From the NCBI RefSeq assembly GCF_019968905.1, contig NZ_CP079946.1:4588001-4652000 (forward strand): a DNA stretch of 64,000 bases, written 5' to 3'. The stretch's first letter is position 1. The number at the start of each line of letters is the position of its first letter. Below, piece after piece: positions 53,953-62,440 of the stretch. The notes below the pieces were generated by a model that made no database searches, was not told the origin of the DNA, and saw only the letters and a program-made list of their open reading frames with translations. Position numbers and translations under genes: made by a program. This DNA comes from Corallococcus sp. EGB (GTDB lineage Bacteria; Myxococcota; Myxococcia; Myxococcales; Myxococcaceae).

Positions 53953-54609
53953 GTGGCGACGAAGGGCAAGCGGAAGCAGGAGGAGGCCCCGGCCGACCGG
54001 GAGCGCTACCACCACGGGGACCTGCGGCAGGCGCTGGTGGACGCGGCGGTGGGGCTCATCGCCGAGGAGGGCTTCAGCGCGCTGACGCTGCGGGAGGTGG
54101 CCCGGCGGGCCGGTGTCACCCACGCGGCGCCCTACCGGCACTTCGCGGACAAGGAGGCGCTCTTGGAGGCGGTGGCGCACGAGGGCTTCCGCGCCATGGC
54201 CCGCGAGATGCGCGAGCGCATGGCCCCCCACGCCAGTCCCCTGGAGCGGCTGCACGAGGCGGGCGTGGCCTACGTGCTGTTCGCCGTGCGCCACCCGCCG
54301 CACTTCCGGGTGATGTTCGGGCCGCACTTCACCCGGCCGCGCTCACCGCCGCAGATGGTGGAGGGGGAGGCGGACGCCTTCAGGCTGCTGGTGGACACCA
54401 TCGAGGCCGGACAGGCGGCGGGCCTCCTGCGCGCGGGGGAGTCGCGGCCCCTCACGCTCACCGCGTGGTCACTCGTGCACGGGCTCGCCTCGCTGTTCGT
54501 GGACCGGCAACTGGACGAGTCGCTCCGGGGCGTGGAGGCCGCGGAGGCGCTCGCCCGCGTGCAGACGCGGCTGCTCGTGGAGGGACTCAAGGTGCCGCCG
54601 CGCGGCTGA
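53953..54609 (+). CDS. TetR-family transcriptional regulator
   Basis: 218 residues from the GTG at 53953; the GTG at 53917 is possible but gives no better context. The N-terminal HTH is typical: ALVDAAVGLIAEEGFSALTLREVARRAGVTHAAPYRHFADKEALLEAV. The C-terminus (ESRPLTLTAWSLVHGLASLFVDRQL, with LARVQTRLLVEGL) is the TetR_C-like ligand and dimer domain. Divergent from the carotenoid oxygenase gene; it likely represses this and itself at P1/P2. Confidence 0.93.
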   Translation: MATKGKRKQEEAPADRERYHHGDLRQALVDAAVGLIAEEGFSALTLREVARRAGVTHAAPYRHFADKEALLEAVAHEGFRAMAREMRERMAPHASPLERLHEAGVAYVLFAVRHPPHFRVMFGPHFTRPRSPPQMVEGEADAFRLLVDTIEAGQAAGLLRAGESRPLTLTAWSLVHGLASLFVDRQLDESLRGVEAAEALARVQTRLLVEGLKVPPRG

Positions 54610-54639
54610 GCCCGTGTGACAGTTGGTAGGGAACCGGGG

Positions 54640-54667
54640 TTGACGGTCGGGGATTGTCGGGTACGGT
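54640..54667 (+). promoter_or_regulatory. Possible promoter for a near-leaderless peptidase mRNA
   Basis: TTGACG (54640-54645) and TACGGT (54662-54667) are separated by 16 bases. The -10 ends 7 bases before the ATG at 54675, and there is no Shine-Dalgarno site there, so the transcript would have almost no leader. The -10 match is weak. Confidence 0.3.
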
Positions 54668-54674
54668 CGCCGCC

Positions 54675-56057
54675 ATGGTGCGGATACCGGAAGAGAGTGG
54701 GCCGAGGGTCCGGGCGCGGGAGCTGGGGCTGCCGCTGGGGCGCTTCAAGCCGGGGAAGTACAACGCCATCACCGACGTGGAAGGCGTGCTGGTGGGGCAC
54801 ACCACGATCATCGAAGGCTCCGGGCCCTTACGGCCCGGCTTCGGTCCGGTGCGCACGGGCGTCACGGCCATCCTGCCCAACCTGGGCAACATCTTCATGG
54901 AACGCATGAGCGGAGGCGGCTTCGTGCTCAACGGCGCGGGCGAGGTCTCCGGCATGACGCAGCTCATGGAGTGGGGCCTCATCGAAACGCCCATCCTCCT
55001 CACCAACACCATGGCCGTGGGCGCCGTGTCCGACGGCGTGGCCAACTACCTCGTCCAGCGCTACCCGGGCATCGGCGACGAGCACGACGTCATCATCCCC
55101 GTGGTGGGCGAGTGCGACGACTCGTGGCTCAACGACATCTCCGGCCGCCACGTGCGCCAGGAGCACGTCTTCGCCGCCATCAACAACGCGAAGTCCGGCC
55201 CGGTGCAGGAGGGCAACGTCGGCGGCGGCACCGGCATGGTGACGTGCGACTTCAAGGGCGGCATCGGCACGTCGTCGCGCAAGCTGCCGGAGGTGCTGGG
55301 CGGCTACACGCTGGGCGTGCTCGTCATGTCCAACTTCGGGAAGATGCACAACCTGCGCGTGGGCGGCCTGCCGGTGGGCGAGGTGCTGGTGGAGAAGTTC
55401 AAGAACACCCCCCACCGCGGCAAGTCCTATGGCTCCATCATCGCCGTGGTCGCCACGGACGCGCCCCTCTTGAGCCATCAGATCAACCGCCTCTGCAAGC
55501 GCGTGGGCCTGGGCATCGGCCGGGTGGGCAGCTACGCGGCGCACGGCTCCGGCGAAATCGTGGTGGGCTTCTCCACCGCGAACATCATCCCCAGGCGCAC
55601 CCAGAAGATGGTCTACAAGATGAAGATCCTCCTGGATCAGCGCCTGGACCCTCTCTACGAGGCGGTGATGGAGTGCACGGAGGAGGCCATCCTCAACGCC
55701 ATGTGCATGGCGGAGCCCATGACGGGGGTGAACGACAACTACTCCCCGGCGCTGCCCCTGGACGAGGTGCGCCGCTTCGTGGACGCCTGCCGCCCCATCT
55801 TCGCCTCGGTGAAGAAGCGCCCCCACCAGACGAGCGTGCCGGCCTCCAGGGAGCGCCCCAGCGACGAGGACCGCGAGGGCGACGTGACGCTGGGCAGCGC
55901 CCTGCCCACCCAGGTGCGCAGCGCGGAGGGCATTCCCTTCCCGACCCGTCCGGCCCCCAATGAGCCCCCGCCGGACGGGGCGCCAGGGCCCGCGCCGGAA
56001 GAGCCCGCGGCGCCTGCCCCGGAGGACCCCGAGGGTTCCTCTTCCGGGAGCCCGTAG
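54675..56057 (+). CDS. P1-family self-processing aminopeptidase (DmpA/BapA-type)
   Basis: 460 residues. Features of the peptidase family P1: LGRFKPGKYNAITDVEGVLVGH opening, TGVTAILPN, the GNVGGGTGM loop, and the self-cleavage site before S292 in AAHGSGEIVVGFSTAN. The Ser becomes the N-terminal nucleophile of the mature beta subunit. DmpA-like enzymes release D- or beta-amino acids from peptides. A disordered Pro/Glu tail of ~85 residues (ERPSDEDREGDV... to the end) is unlike most members. No signal peptide seen. Confidence 0.9.
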   Translation: MVRIPEESGPRVRARELGLPLGRFKPGKYNAITDVEGVLVGHTTIIEGSGPLRPGFGPVRTGVTAILPNLGNIFMERMSGGGFVLNGAGEVSGMTQLMEWGLIETPILLTNTMAVGAVSDGVANYLVQRYPGIGDEHDVIIPVVGECDDSWLNDISGRHVRQEHVFAAINNAKSGPVQEGNVGGGTGMVTCDFKGGIGTSSRKLPEVLGGYTLGVLVMSNFGKMHNLRVGGLPVGEVLVEKFKNTPHRGKSYGSIIAVVATDAPLLSHQINRLCKRVGLGIGRVGSYAAHGSGEIVVGFSTANIIPRRTQKMVYKMKILLDQRLDPLYEAVMECTEEAILNAMCMAEPMTGVNDNYSPALPLDEVRRFVDACRPIFASVKKRPHQTSVPASRERPSDEDREGDVTLGSALPTQVRSAEGIPFPTRPAPNEPPPDGAPGPAPEEPAAPAPEDPEGSSSGSP

Positions 56058-56112
56058 GCTTCTGATAGGTAAGCCCCCCTTTGCTCCATTCCGGAGACCA
56101 GGAGCCACCCAC

Positions 56113-56235
56113 ATGGCCAACAGCAAGAGCAAGCACCGCCGCGTGCAGATGAAGATCCGCCAGCACTGGAAGAAGCGGATCAAGAAGCAGAAGGAAGCCG
56201 CCAAGGCCGCCGCCGCCGAAGGCAAGAAGAAGTAG
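56113..56235 (+). CDS. Very basic 40-residue protein
   Basis: 40 residues with good RBS (AGGAG 8 bases upstream). 17 of 40 residues are Lys/Arg (SKSKHRRVQMKIRQHWKKRIKKQKE), and the end is Ala/Lys-rich. Size and charge resemble small ribosomal or nucleic-acid-binding proteins, but it matches none that I know. It stands between the P1 peptidase and the convergent lipoprotein gene. Confidence 0.7.
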   Translation: MANSKSKHRRVQMKIRQHWKKRIKKQKEAAKAAAAEGKKK

Positions 56236-56273
56236 TTCTTCCGCCCCTGGCGCCGCTCCCGGCGGCCCTGGCT

Positions 56274-56786
56274 TCACTGCCGGGTCGCCGTGAATTGGCG
56301 CGTCACGATGCATCCCAGGGTGCTGCTGCCCTGGTTGCGCGAGAAGTCACCGCTGAAGGTCCCGGACAGGCTTCCGCCGTCGTCGGGGCCCGCGGTGAAG
56401 ATCGCGTTGACGCTGAAGAAGGTGTTCACCCCGCCGTCGCTGCTGGGCAGCGGCCCGCCGTTCAGGACCACCGCGCCGGACGCGTGCACCCGGCCCGTCA
56501 GCTCCACCCCCGTCAGTGTGCCCGTGAGGACGCCGCCGCCGTCGGCGCGCTGGATGGACAGCCGCTCGCCGTCGGCTATGAGCTGCACGTCCAGGTTCGC
56601 GCACTCGGGGGGCACGCCCGCGTCGTCCTGGAAGAAGAGCGGGTAGGTGCCCTCCACGGGCGCGCAGGTGTCCCCGCAGTCCAGGGGCCCTCCTCCATGA
56701 CAGGCGGCGGGAGCGAGCATCAGGAAGGTGCCGGACAGCACGACCGTGGCGACGGCCGACAGGGGAGCGAAACGTCCAGAAGTCAT
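56274..56786 (-). CDS. Secreted lipoprotein, hypothetical
   Basis: 170 residues from ATG 56786. Lipobox LAPAAC with Cys near residue 29. Four or so cysteines (CGDTC, C in PPECANL, and GCIVTRQF) probably form disulfides in a compact, beta-rich domain of ~130 residues (LSIQRADGGGVLTGTLTGVELTGRVHASGAVVLNG). Exported. Convergent with the 40-residue protein gene; starts beside the AI-2E-family gene. Confidence 0.7.
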   Translation of the reverse strand: MTSGRFAPLSAVATVVLSGTFLMLAPAACHGGGPLDCGDTCAPVEGTYPLFFQDDAGVPPECANLDVQLIADGERLSIQRADGGGVLTGTLTGVELTGRVHASGAVVLNGGPLPSSDGGVNTFFSVNAIFTAGPDDGGSLSGTFSGDFSRNQGSSTLGCIVTRQFTATRQ

Positions 56787-56877
56787 GGATGGCTCTTGGG
56801 TGAGGGAGGGACGGGCTTCCGGGCGGGAAATGCCGTTCCTACGTTGCGTGCAGCAGGTCTGGGGACGGGGTGGGGCG

Positions 56878-58029
56878 GTGACGGTGGGCGACTCGAAGCG
56901 GTGGTCCAATTTCATCTTCGCGGGGCTGTTCGCGCTCGCGCTGATTCTTTTTTCACGCATCTTGCTGCCGTTCCTGATGCCGGTGCTGCTGGGCGGCTTC
57001 CTGGTCGTCCTGTTCATGCCCATCCAGGACTCCTTGGACCGGCGGCTCCAGGGCCGCAAGTCCTTGACGGCGGGACTGTCCACCCTCGCGGTGTTCCTGC
57101 TCATCCTGGCTCCGCTGGCGCTGGTGGGCTGGATGGTGGTCCGCGAGGTGCTCCAGTTCGTGGGCCAGGCGCAGGACCTGTTGGATCAGGTGGACCTGCG
57201 TCACCACTTCCTCAACAGCCTGCCCCGGGGCATCGCCCGCTACGTGCGCTTCGATCCGGAGAGCTCGGAGACGGAGCGCCTGCTGATGACGGCGGTGTCA
57301 GGCGGCGCGGGGCTGCTCGCGGACCTGGTGGGGGCCGGCACGGAGCTGGTCGTCAACATGTTCCTGATGACGGTGGCCATGTACTACTTCTTCCTGGACG
57401 GCCGTCGCCTGGTGGGGGAGGTGGCGCGGCTCATCCCGCTGGAGCGCCGCTACTTCGACGCCTTCTCCCACGAGTTCACGGACGTCGCGTACGCCATCAT
57501 CTACGGCAACACCGTCACCGCGCTGGTGCAGGGAGCGGTGGGCTTCGTGGGGCTGCTCATCGCGGGCGTGCCGCACGCCGGGGTGTGGGGCGCGGCCATG
57601 GTGCTGGTGGCGCTGGTGCCGGTGGGCGGCACCGCGCTGGTGTGGGGGCCCATTGGCGTGGCGCTCATCGCGGGGAGCCGGTGGAGCGAGGGCGTGTTCC
57701 TGCTCGCGTGGGGCACGTTCCTGGTGGGCACCATCGACAACGTCATCCGCCCGCGGCTGTGCGGCTCGCGCATGGCGCTGCACCCGCTGCTCGTCTTCCT
57801 GTCCATGTTCGGCGGGCTGGCGGTGTTCGGGATGATGGGCCTGCTGGTGGGGCCGCTCATCGCTTCCATCTTCATGGCCATGGTGCGCATCTACCGGCGT
57901 GACTTCCTGGGTCGTGCGCAGGAGCCGCAGCCGGCTCCCGTGGGGGCCCAGGAGCCCTCGCCTTCGCTCACTCCACAGCCCGCGCCAGTGTCCTCCACGG
58001 CGAGCGTGGGTCACGTGATGAACGCCTGA
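56878..58029 (+). CDS. AI-2E transporter family membrane protein
   Basis: 383 residues from the GTG at 56878 (GTG at 56884 is also in frame). Eight helices; the family pattern is seen in FIFAGLFALALILFSRILLPFLMPVLLGGFLVVLF, the ...MTVAMYYFFLDGRRL..., and the C-terminal LVGTIDNVIRPRLCG(S/x)MALHPLLVFLSMFGGLAVFGMMGLLVGPL. Known members export autoinducer-2 or act as Na+/H+-type or other permeases (e.g. PerM/YhhT). Substrate unknown. Confidence 0.9.
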   Translation: MTVGDSKRWSNFIFAGLFALALILFSRILLPFLMPVLLGGFLVVLFMPIQDSLDRRLQGRKSLTAGLSTLAVFLLILAPLALVGWMVVREVLQFVGQAQDLLDQVDLRHHFLNSLPRGIARYVRFDPESSETERLLMTAVSGGAGLLADLVGAGTELVVNMFLMTVAMYYFFLDGRRLVGEVARLIPLERRYFDAFSHEFTDVAYAIIYGNTVTALVQGAVGFVGLLIAGVPHAGVWGAAMVLVALVPVGGTALVWGPIGVALIAGSRWSEGVFLLAWGTFLVGTIDNVIRPRLCGSRMALHPLLVFLSMFGGLAVFGMMGLLVGPLIASIFMAMVRIYRRDFLGRAQEPQPAPVGAQEPSPSLTPQPAPVSSTASVGHVMNA

Positions 58030-58077
58030 TCTCCGAGTCTGGACTTCGCCCCGGCGCTGGGTGAACCTGACCCGCGC

Positions 58078-59115
58078 ATGACGACCACCCGAAGCGCGAG
58101 GGTCCCCTCGGGCCTGTTGTGGACGCTGGCCCTCGCTGGAGCCCTGGCGGCTCCGGCCGCGGCGGCCTCCGACGCCCTGACGCCGTCGGCCTTCCACGGC
58201 ACGCGGGAGTCCCCCGCATGGCTGTCGCTGCGGCTGGGCGCCGCGCCGTCGCGCGATGCGCATGGGAAGACGGCGCTGGAGGTGGGCGCGCCCACCTGGG
58301 TGCGGCTCAACCTGTCCCTCACCGCGACGTGGCGCCGCTACTGCGCGCGGCCCGGCGTGGACAGCTGTGGCGCGTACGACCGGTTGCCGGAGGAGGATCA
58401 GCTCGGGGACACGGTGGACTTCTCCTCGTCCTATCCGTACCTCGGGCTGGCGCTGGAGGCGGAGGTGCTGCCCCTGGCGCGCGAGCCCCAGTCGGTGTTG
58501 CGCGGGCTGGGGCTCAAGCTGGGCGTGCAGCGGGGCTTCTCCAGCTCCGATGTGACGCTCACCGGGGATGGGGGCAAGACGCCGGTGCGCGAGGTGTCCG
58601 CCACCGACACGGCCTTCACCGCGCAGGCGATGTACCGGTACTACTTCCGCTTCGGCACGACGCGGCCGCAGCAGGGCTACGTGGGCGCGCGCGCGGGCAT
58701 CCAGACGCGCGCGTTCGACGTGGAGGAGTCCACGGACAACCCATTGACCGGCACGCACCGCGTGTTCCCGTCCGTGGCGCTGGACCTGACCGTGCCGCTG
58801 TTCAGCTCCGTGCGCCTGGACGCGTCGGGAGGGCTCCTGTTCTCGCCCAAGCCGGGGCACTCGCCGGACGCGGACGGGGGCCGGCGCGCGCAGGAGGTCA
58901 CCGACTACGGCACGTCCGTGTCCAGCTTCGGCTGGACCGCGGAGCTGGGCGTCACCGGGGACATCTGGGGGCCGTTCGGCTACGACGTGGCCTGGAGGCT
59001 GGCGCACTTCCGCGACACCTTCTCCGGAGCCGGCACGCGCACCGGGTGGAACAACGGCGGTGTGGCCGAGGAGACGTACTCCAGCCTCCACGTGGGGCTG
59101 ATCGCGACGTACTGA
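58078..59115 (+). CDS. Outer-membrane beta-barrel-like protein
   Basis: 345 residues with signal peptide to about AAPAAAA (residue ~29). The mature part has alternating strands: PTWVRLNLSLTATWRRYC, YLGLALEAEVLPL, GLGLKLGVQRGFSSSDVTL, FTAQAMYRYYFRFGT, GYVGARAGIQTRAFDV, WTAELGVTGDIWGPFGYDVAWRLAHF, and ends with LHVGLIATY, an aromatic C-terminus as required for outer-membrane insertion. Two Cys (YCARPGVDSC) may form a loop disulfide. Family not recognised. Confidence 0.7.
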   Translation: MTTTRSARVPSGLLWTLALAGALAAPAAAASDALTPSAFHGTRESPAWLSLRLGAAPSRDAHGKTALEVGAPTWVRLNLSLTATWRRYCARPGVDSCGAYDRLPEEDQLGDTVDFSSSYPYLGLALEAEVLPLAREPQSVLRGLGLKLGVQRGFSSSDVTLTGDGGKTPVREVSATDTAFTAQAMYRYYFRFGTTRPQQGYVGARAGIQTRAFDVEESTDNPLTGTHRVFPSVALDLTVPLFSSVRLDASGGLLFSPKPGHSPDADGGRRAQEVTDYGTSVSSFGWTAELGVTGDIWGPFGYDVAWRLAHFRDTFSGAGTRTGWNNGGVAEETYSSLHVGLIATY

Positions 59116-59234
59116 CATTGGCGTTGTCGGGCGTGGGACACCTCCCCGGAGCACGGGTGTCGGGACCCCGGTGCGATGCCTACCCCTTGCCTCCACGGTC
59201 TGCTGCGGCCGTGGGCCAAGGAGGATGATTCTCG

Positions 59235-60971
59235 GTGCGAGCAAGCAGAGGGTGGACGCGGGGACTGACGGGGCTGGCGTGCCTTGCCCTGGTGGCGTGT
59301 GGCAGCGGGGAGCACTCCGAGGCCCCCATGCCCGAAGCGCCTTCGGGTGCGAGCTCCGACGCGGGCCCGGTGGATGGAGGCGCGCAGCCTTCCCCGGATG
59401 CGGGGACGGACGGGCCGTCCGACGCGGGCTCCGGGACGCCGGACGCGGGTTCACCGGACGCGGGGACGGCGCCGCAGGCCTGCGCGCCCACGGCGGGCGG
59501 CACGCGCTGGGTGCTGGAGGGGGAGGCCTTCACCGCGCAGGTGAAGTGCGCGACGGGGCTCGCGGAGCCCGGGCTGCGCTTCGGGGTGAGGAACCTGCCG
59601 CCAGGCGCCACGTTCGACGCGTCCACCGCCACGCTGCGCTGGACGCCATCCCTCAGTCAGGGCGCGGTGTGGATGCTCACGCTGGAGGAGCGCACCACCG
59701 GCGAGACGGGCACGCTCAAGGTGGGCGTGGCCAACAACGACAACGCGCCGGGCAAGGTCGACATCGTCGACCCCGTGGCCTACACGGAGGAGTACGGGCT
59801 GCCCGTGGTGCACCTGTTCTTCAATCCGGACGTGGGCCTGACGGCGGGTGATTATCGGCCCGCGGCGGTGGTGTACCGGGGCCACCGCTACACCATCGAG
59901 GCGAAGTACCGGGGCGCCACCTCCAGTGTGTTCCCCAAGCGCAGCCTGACGCTCAAGTTCGCGGACGCCGACCCGTTCTCCGAGCCCGTCTTCGGTGACG
60001 GCTTCAAGGACCGCAAGCGCGTGGTGCTCATCTCCACGTTCAATGACAACTCCTACATGCGTTCGCGGCTGGCGTTCGACCTGTGGCACCGGCTGTCCCC
60101 GGACGCCGCGCGCATCCGCACCTTCAGCGTGGTGGTGTACGCGAACAACAAGTACCGCGGCCTCTACACGGCGGCGGAGCACATCGACAAGCGGCTGATG
60201 GAGGAGAACGGCATCGACAAGGACTCGGACCTGTTCAAGGCCGTGGACGCGGGCGCCAACTTCTCCCGCCTGAAGAGCAATGGACAGCCGAAGGAGCACC
60301 TCCACGTCGGCTTCGAGAAGGCCGAGGGCACGCCCGAGGAGAACCAGCCCCATGCCTTCGACACACTGGATGCCTTTGTCGCGTGGGCGGCGGACTCCAA
60401 CGCGGACACCTTCCGCCAGCAGTTCGGCACGAAGCTGAAGGCGCGGGACTATGAGGACTGGTGGATCTTCAATACGCTCATCCAGGGCAATGACTCGCAG
60501 GGGAAGAACGCCTATCACGCGTATGACCCGAAGGCGGGCGGACCCTGGCGCTACATCCCGTGGGACCTGGACGCGAGCTTCGGACAGAACTTCGACACCA
60601 CGCGCACCAGCCCCACGGCGCGGCCCACGTATGCGTCCGACAACGTGCTGTTCAAGAAGATGCTGGCGGAGCCCGGCATCGCGGGCCCCATGCGGGAGCG
60701 CTACCGCCAGGCCCTGAAGAACGAGCTGAGCGAGGCCGCGGTGCAGGCGCTGATCGACGGCTACGTGAAGGATCTGGGGCCCAACGCGCAGCGCGACGAG
60801 GCGCAGTGGGGGCAGCAGTACCGCGACTTCGCGAAGCCGGACGAGGAGGGATACGGCAACTTCCCGGACTGGCACCTGCGCCAGGACTTCAAGACGCACG
60901 CGGAAGAGGTGGAGTACCTGCGGCAGTGGATCCACACGCGCTGGAGCGCGTTCCAGACGCAGCTGCCGTGA
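59235..60971 (+). CDS. CotH-kinase domain lipoprotein
   Basis: 578 residues from GTG 59235 (AAGGAGG 10 bases upstream). Lipobox CLALVAC with Cys near 21; then a Ser/Asp/Gly-rich linker with repeating DAG/PDAG units (35-~75), then an Ig-like domain (~76-160). ~175-578: CotH kinase, with FPKRSLTLKFADADPFSE, RSRLAFDLWHRL, VVVYANNKYRGLYTAAEHIDKRL, NTLIQGNDSQGKNAYHAY and WRYIPWDLDASFG. CotH proteins are secreted Ser/Thr kinases of spore-coat or cellulose-linked proteins; this one acts outside the cytoplasm. Confidence 0.88.
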   Translation: MRASRGWTRGLTGLACLALVACGSGEHSEAPMPEAPSGASSDAGPVDGGAQPSPDAGTDGPSDAGSGTPDAGSPDAGTAPQACAPTAGGTRWVLEGEAFTAQVKCATGLAEPGLRFGVRNLPPGATFDASTATLRWTPSLSQGAVWMLTLEERTTGETGTLKVGVANNDNAPGKVDIVDPVAYTEEYGLPVVHLFFNPDVGLTAGDYRPAAVVYRGHRYTIEAKYRGATSSVFPKRSLTLKFADADPFSEPVFGDGFKDRKRVVLISTFNDNSYMRSRLAFDLWHRLSPDAARIRTFSVVVYANNKYRGLYTAAEHIDKRLMEENGIDKDSDLFKAVDAGANFSRLKSNGQPKEHLHVGFEKAEGTPEENQPHAFDTLDAFVAWAADSNADTFRQQFGTKLKARDYEDWWIFNTLIQGNDSQGKNAYHAYDPKAGGPWRYIPWDLDASFGQNFDTTRTSPTARPTYASDNVLFKKMLAEPGIAGPMRERYRQALKNELSEAAVQALIDGYVKDLGPNAQRDEAQWGQQYRDFAKPDEEGYGNFPDWHLRQDFKTHAEEVEYLRQWIHTRWSAFQTQLP

Positions 60972-60978
60972 AGTTGGC

Positions 60979-61008
60979 GGCGCGGCGGGGGGAGGACCTC
61001 GCCGCGCC
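60979..61008. terminator. Hairpin between convergent genes
   Basis: GGCGCGGCG (60979-60987) and CGCCGCGCC (61000-61008) form a perfect 9-bp stem with a 12-base loop between the CotH and lyase stops. Likely shared terminator; no T-run is seen on either side. Confidence 0.45.
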
Positions 61009-61016
61009 CACCGGGA

Positions 61017-61784
61017 CTACCACTGCGCAGGGTCGGCGTCGGCGAACGTCGTGCCGGCGGCGATTTCGTCGAACCAGATGCTGCGGTTGGGCTGGGAGCC
61101 CTGCATGTAACCGCTGTCGTGCCAGCCGTTGGCGTAGAGGCCCACGCGGAACTGGAAGGAACGGTCGTCAGCGACGGTGGTCGCCAGGTTGAACTGCTCC
61201 AGGACCTTCACGCCGTCGAACCAGAGCTTGATGTAGCCGGTGCTGTCGCTGGCCCACTTCACCTGGAGGATGACCTTGTGCCATTCCCCGGCGCTGACGG
61301 TGGCCAGGTTGGGGAAGGTGACGGTCTTCTGGGCGCAGACCGTGCCCTGCTTCACGCGGGTCATCAGCTGGTTGCCGGACAGCCACACCATGGTGGACGG
61401 CATGTAGTCGTCGCAGCCGGTGTCGGAGAAGTCCGCGATGAACTGCGCGATGTTGTAGGACTGGGGTTGGAACTGCCAGTCCTGCTGCAGGCGGAACGCG
61501 AAGCCATAGAAGCCCGTGTCGCCCCGGCGGTACACGTTGTTCTTCACGACTTCGGAGTGGTACCGGCCCGTGTAGTTCGGGTCGTAGATCTGCGTGACCT
61601 TGATGGCGGTGGGGCCCTCGTAGGTGACGTTGGTCACCTCGTTCACGGACCCGTTGTGCTCCCGGTTGATGGCGTTCCAGCCGGTGAGCGTTCCGGTGTT
61701 GCGGAAGATCTCCGCCGCCTCCGCGACCAGCCCGAACGCGAACAGCGACACGCCTGCGACCACGGCGAAATGCTTGGCTTGCAT
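61017..61784 (-). CDS. Secreted polysaccharide lyase (heparin-lyase-like fold)
   Basis: 255 residues from ATG 61784 (AAGGA upstream). Signal peptide 1-23 (VAGVSLFAFGLVAEAAE). The family pattern is of beta-jelly-roll lyases (glucuronan/PL20-like): GRYHSEVVKNNVYRRGDTGFYGFAFRLQQDW, IAQFIADFSD, EWHKVILQVKWASDSTGYIKLWFDGVKVLEQ, FQFRVGLYANGWHDSG. These secreted enzymes depolymerise uronic-acid polysaccharides. One pair of cysteines (TGCDDY, TVCAQK) may be bridged. Substrate inferred only. Confidence 0.75.
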   Translation of the reverse strand: MQAKHFAVVAGVSLFAFGLVAEAAEIFRNTGTLTGWNAINREHNGSVNEVTNVTYEGPTAIKVTQIYDPNYTGRYHSEVVKNNVYRRGDTGFYGFAFRLQQDWQFQPQSYNIAQFIADFSDTGCDDYMPSTMVWLSGNQLMTRVKQGTVCAQKTVTFPNLATVSAGEWHKVILQVKWASDSTGYIKLWFDGVKVLEQFNLATTVADDRSFQFRVGLYANGWHDSGYMQGSQPNRSIWFDEIAAGTTFADADPAQW

Positions 61785-61950
61785 TGAACGTCCTTTCCTG
61801 AATTTCTGCTTAAACTCGTTCAATAAGCGAATCTGGGATAGTCTGCAATCCCGTAGGCGGGCGCTGGCTGCGATGAGAGCAGTGGCGGGAAGCGCCCATC
61901 CCGATTAGCTTGCGCCTCGCGTGTGGAGTCCCCGGTGTGGGGCCTCCGAG

Positions 61951-61993
61951 CCCGGACGAGGTGCGCCGTACCCGGTCACGACAAGACGACGCC
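61951..61993 (+). ncRNA. Guanidine-III (ykkC-III) riboswitch
   Basis: CCGGACGAGGTGCGCCG followed by TACCCGGTCACGACAAGACG is almost the same as the class consensus as I know it. The P1 helix is CCGG (61952-61955) with CCGG (61972-61975). The pseudoknot arm GCGCCGT (61963-61969) pairs with ACGACGC (61986-61992), with one C-A mismatch at A61989. It ends 6 bases before the GGGAG ribosome site of the Gdx gene, so guanidinium binding would open translation. Confidence 0.88.
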
Positions 61994-62012
61994 TTCACGG
62001 GAGTCGTGCGCC

Positions 62013-62342
62013 ATGTCGTCGTCGTGGATCCTCCTCATCATCGCTGGCCTGCTGGAAGTCGCCTGGACGCTGGGCCTCAAGTACACCCAGGGCTTCACCC
62101 GGCCGCTGCCCAGTGTGCTCACGGCTTCGGCCATCATCGCGAGCATGGGCCTGCTGTCCCTCGCGGTGAAGCAGCTGCCCATCGGTACGGCCTATGCGGT
62201 CTGGGTGGGCATCGGCGCGGCCGGCGCGGCGATCGCGGGCATGGTGCTCTTCCATGAGCCCGCCACGCCCGCGCGCCTGTTCTTCCTGACGTTGATGATC
62301 GTCGCAATCATTGGTCTGAAGTTCACCAGCGGCACGCACTGA
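62013..62342 (+). CDS. gdx: Guanidinium exporter (Gdx/SugE-type SMR protein)
   Basis: 109 residues, four helices, SMR family. The Gdx-type signature G12-x2-E15-x2-W18 (AGLLEVAW), with [15 protein letters not shown]44 and the [13 protein letters not shown] helix, is clear. It exports guanidinium in exchange for protons, as a dual-topology dimer. A guanidine-III riboswitch and GGGAG 9 bases before the ATG lie directly upstream. The longer in-frame reading to 61923 would read through the riboswitch. Confidence 0.95.
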   Translation: MSSSWILLIIAGLLEVAWTLGLKYTQGFTRPLPSVLTASAIIASMGLLSLAVKQLPIGTAYAVWVGIGAAGAAIAGMVLFHEPATPARLFFLTLMIVAIIGLKFTSGTH

Positions 62343-62440
62343 ACTGTGGGGGAGTGAATCCTCCCCGCGGATGGGTTTCCGGATTGCGCATCCCGCGAGC
62401 ACAGGATGCGCGCCGGTTCCCATCACGCGAGGTGACGGCG

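Noticed and set aside
61923-62012. N-terminal extension of the Gdx gene
   Set aside because: It would translate through the guanidine-III riboswitch; SMR proteins of this type start right before the first helix.
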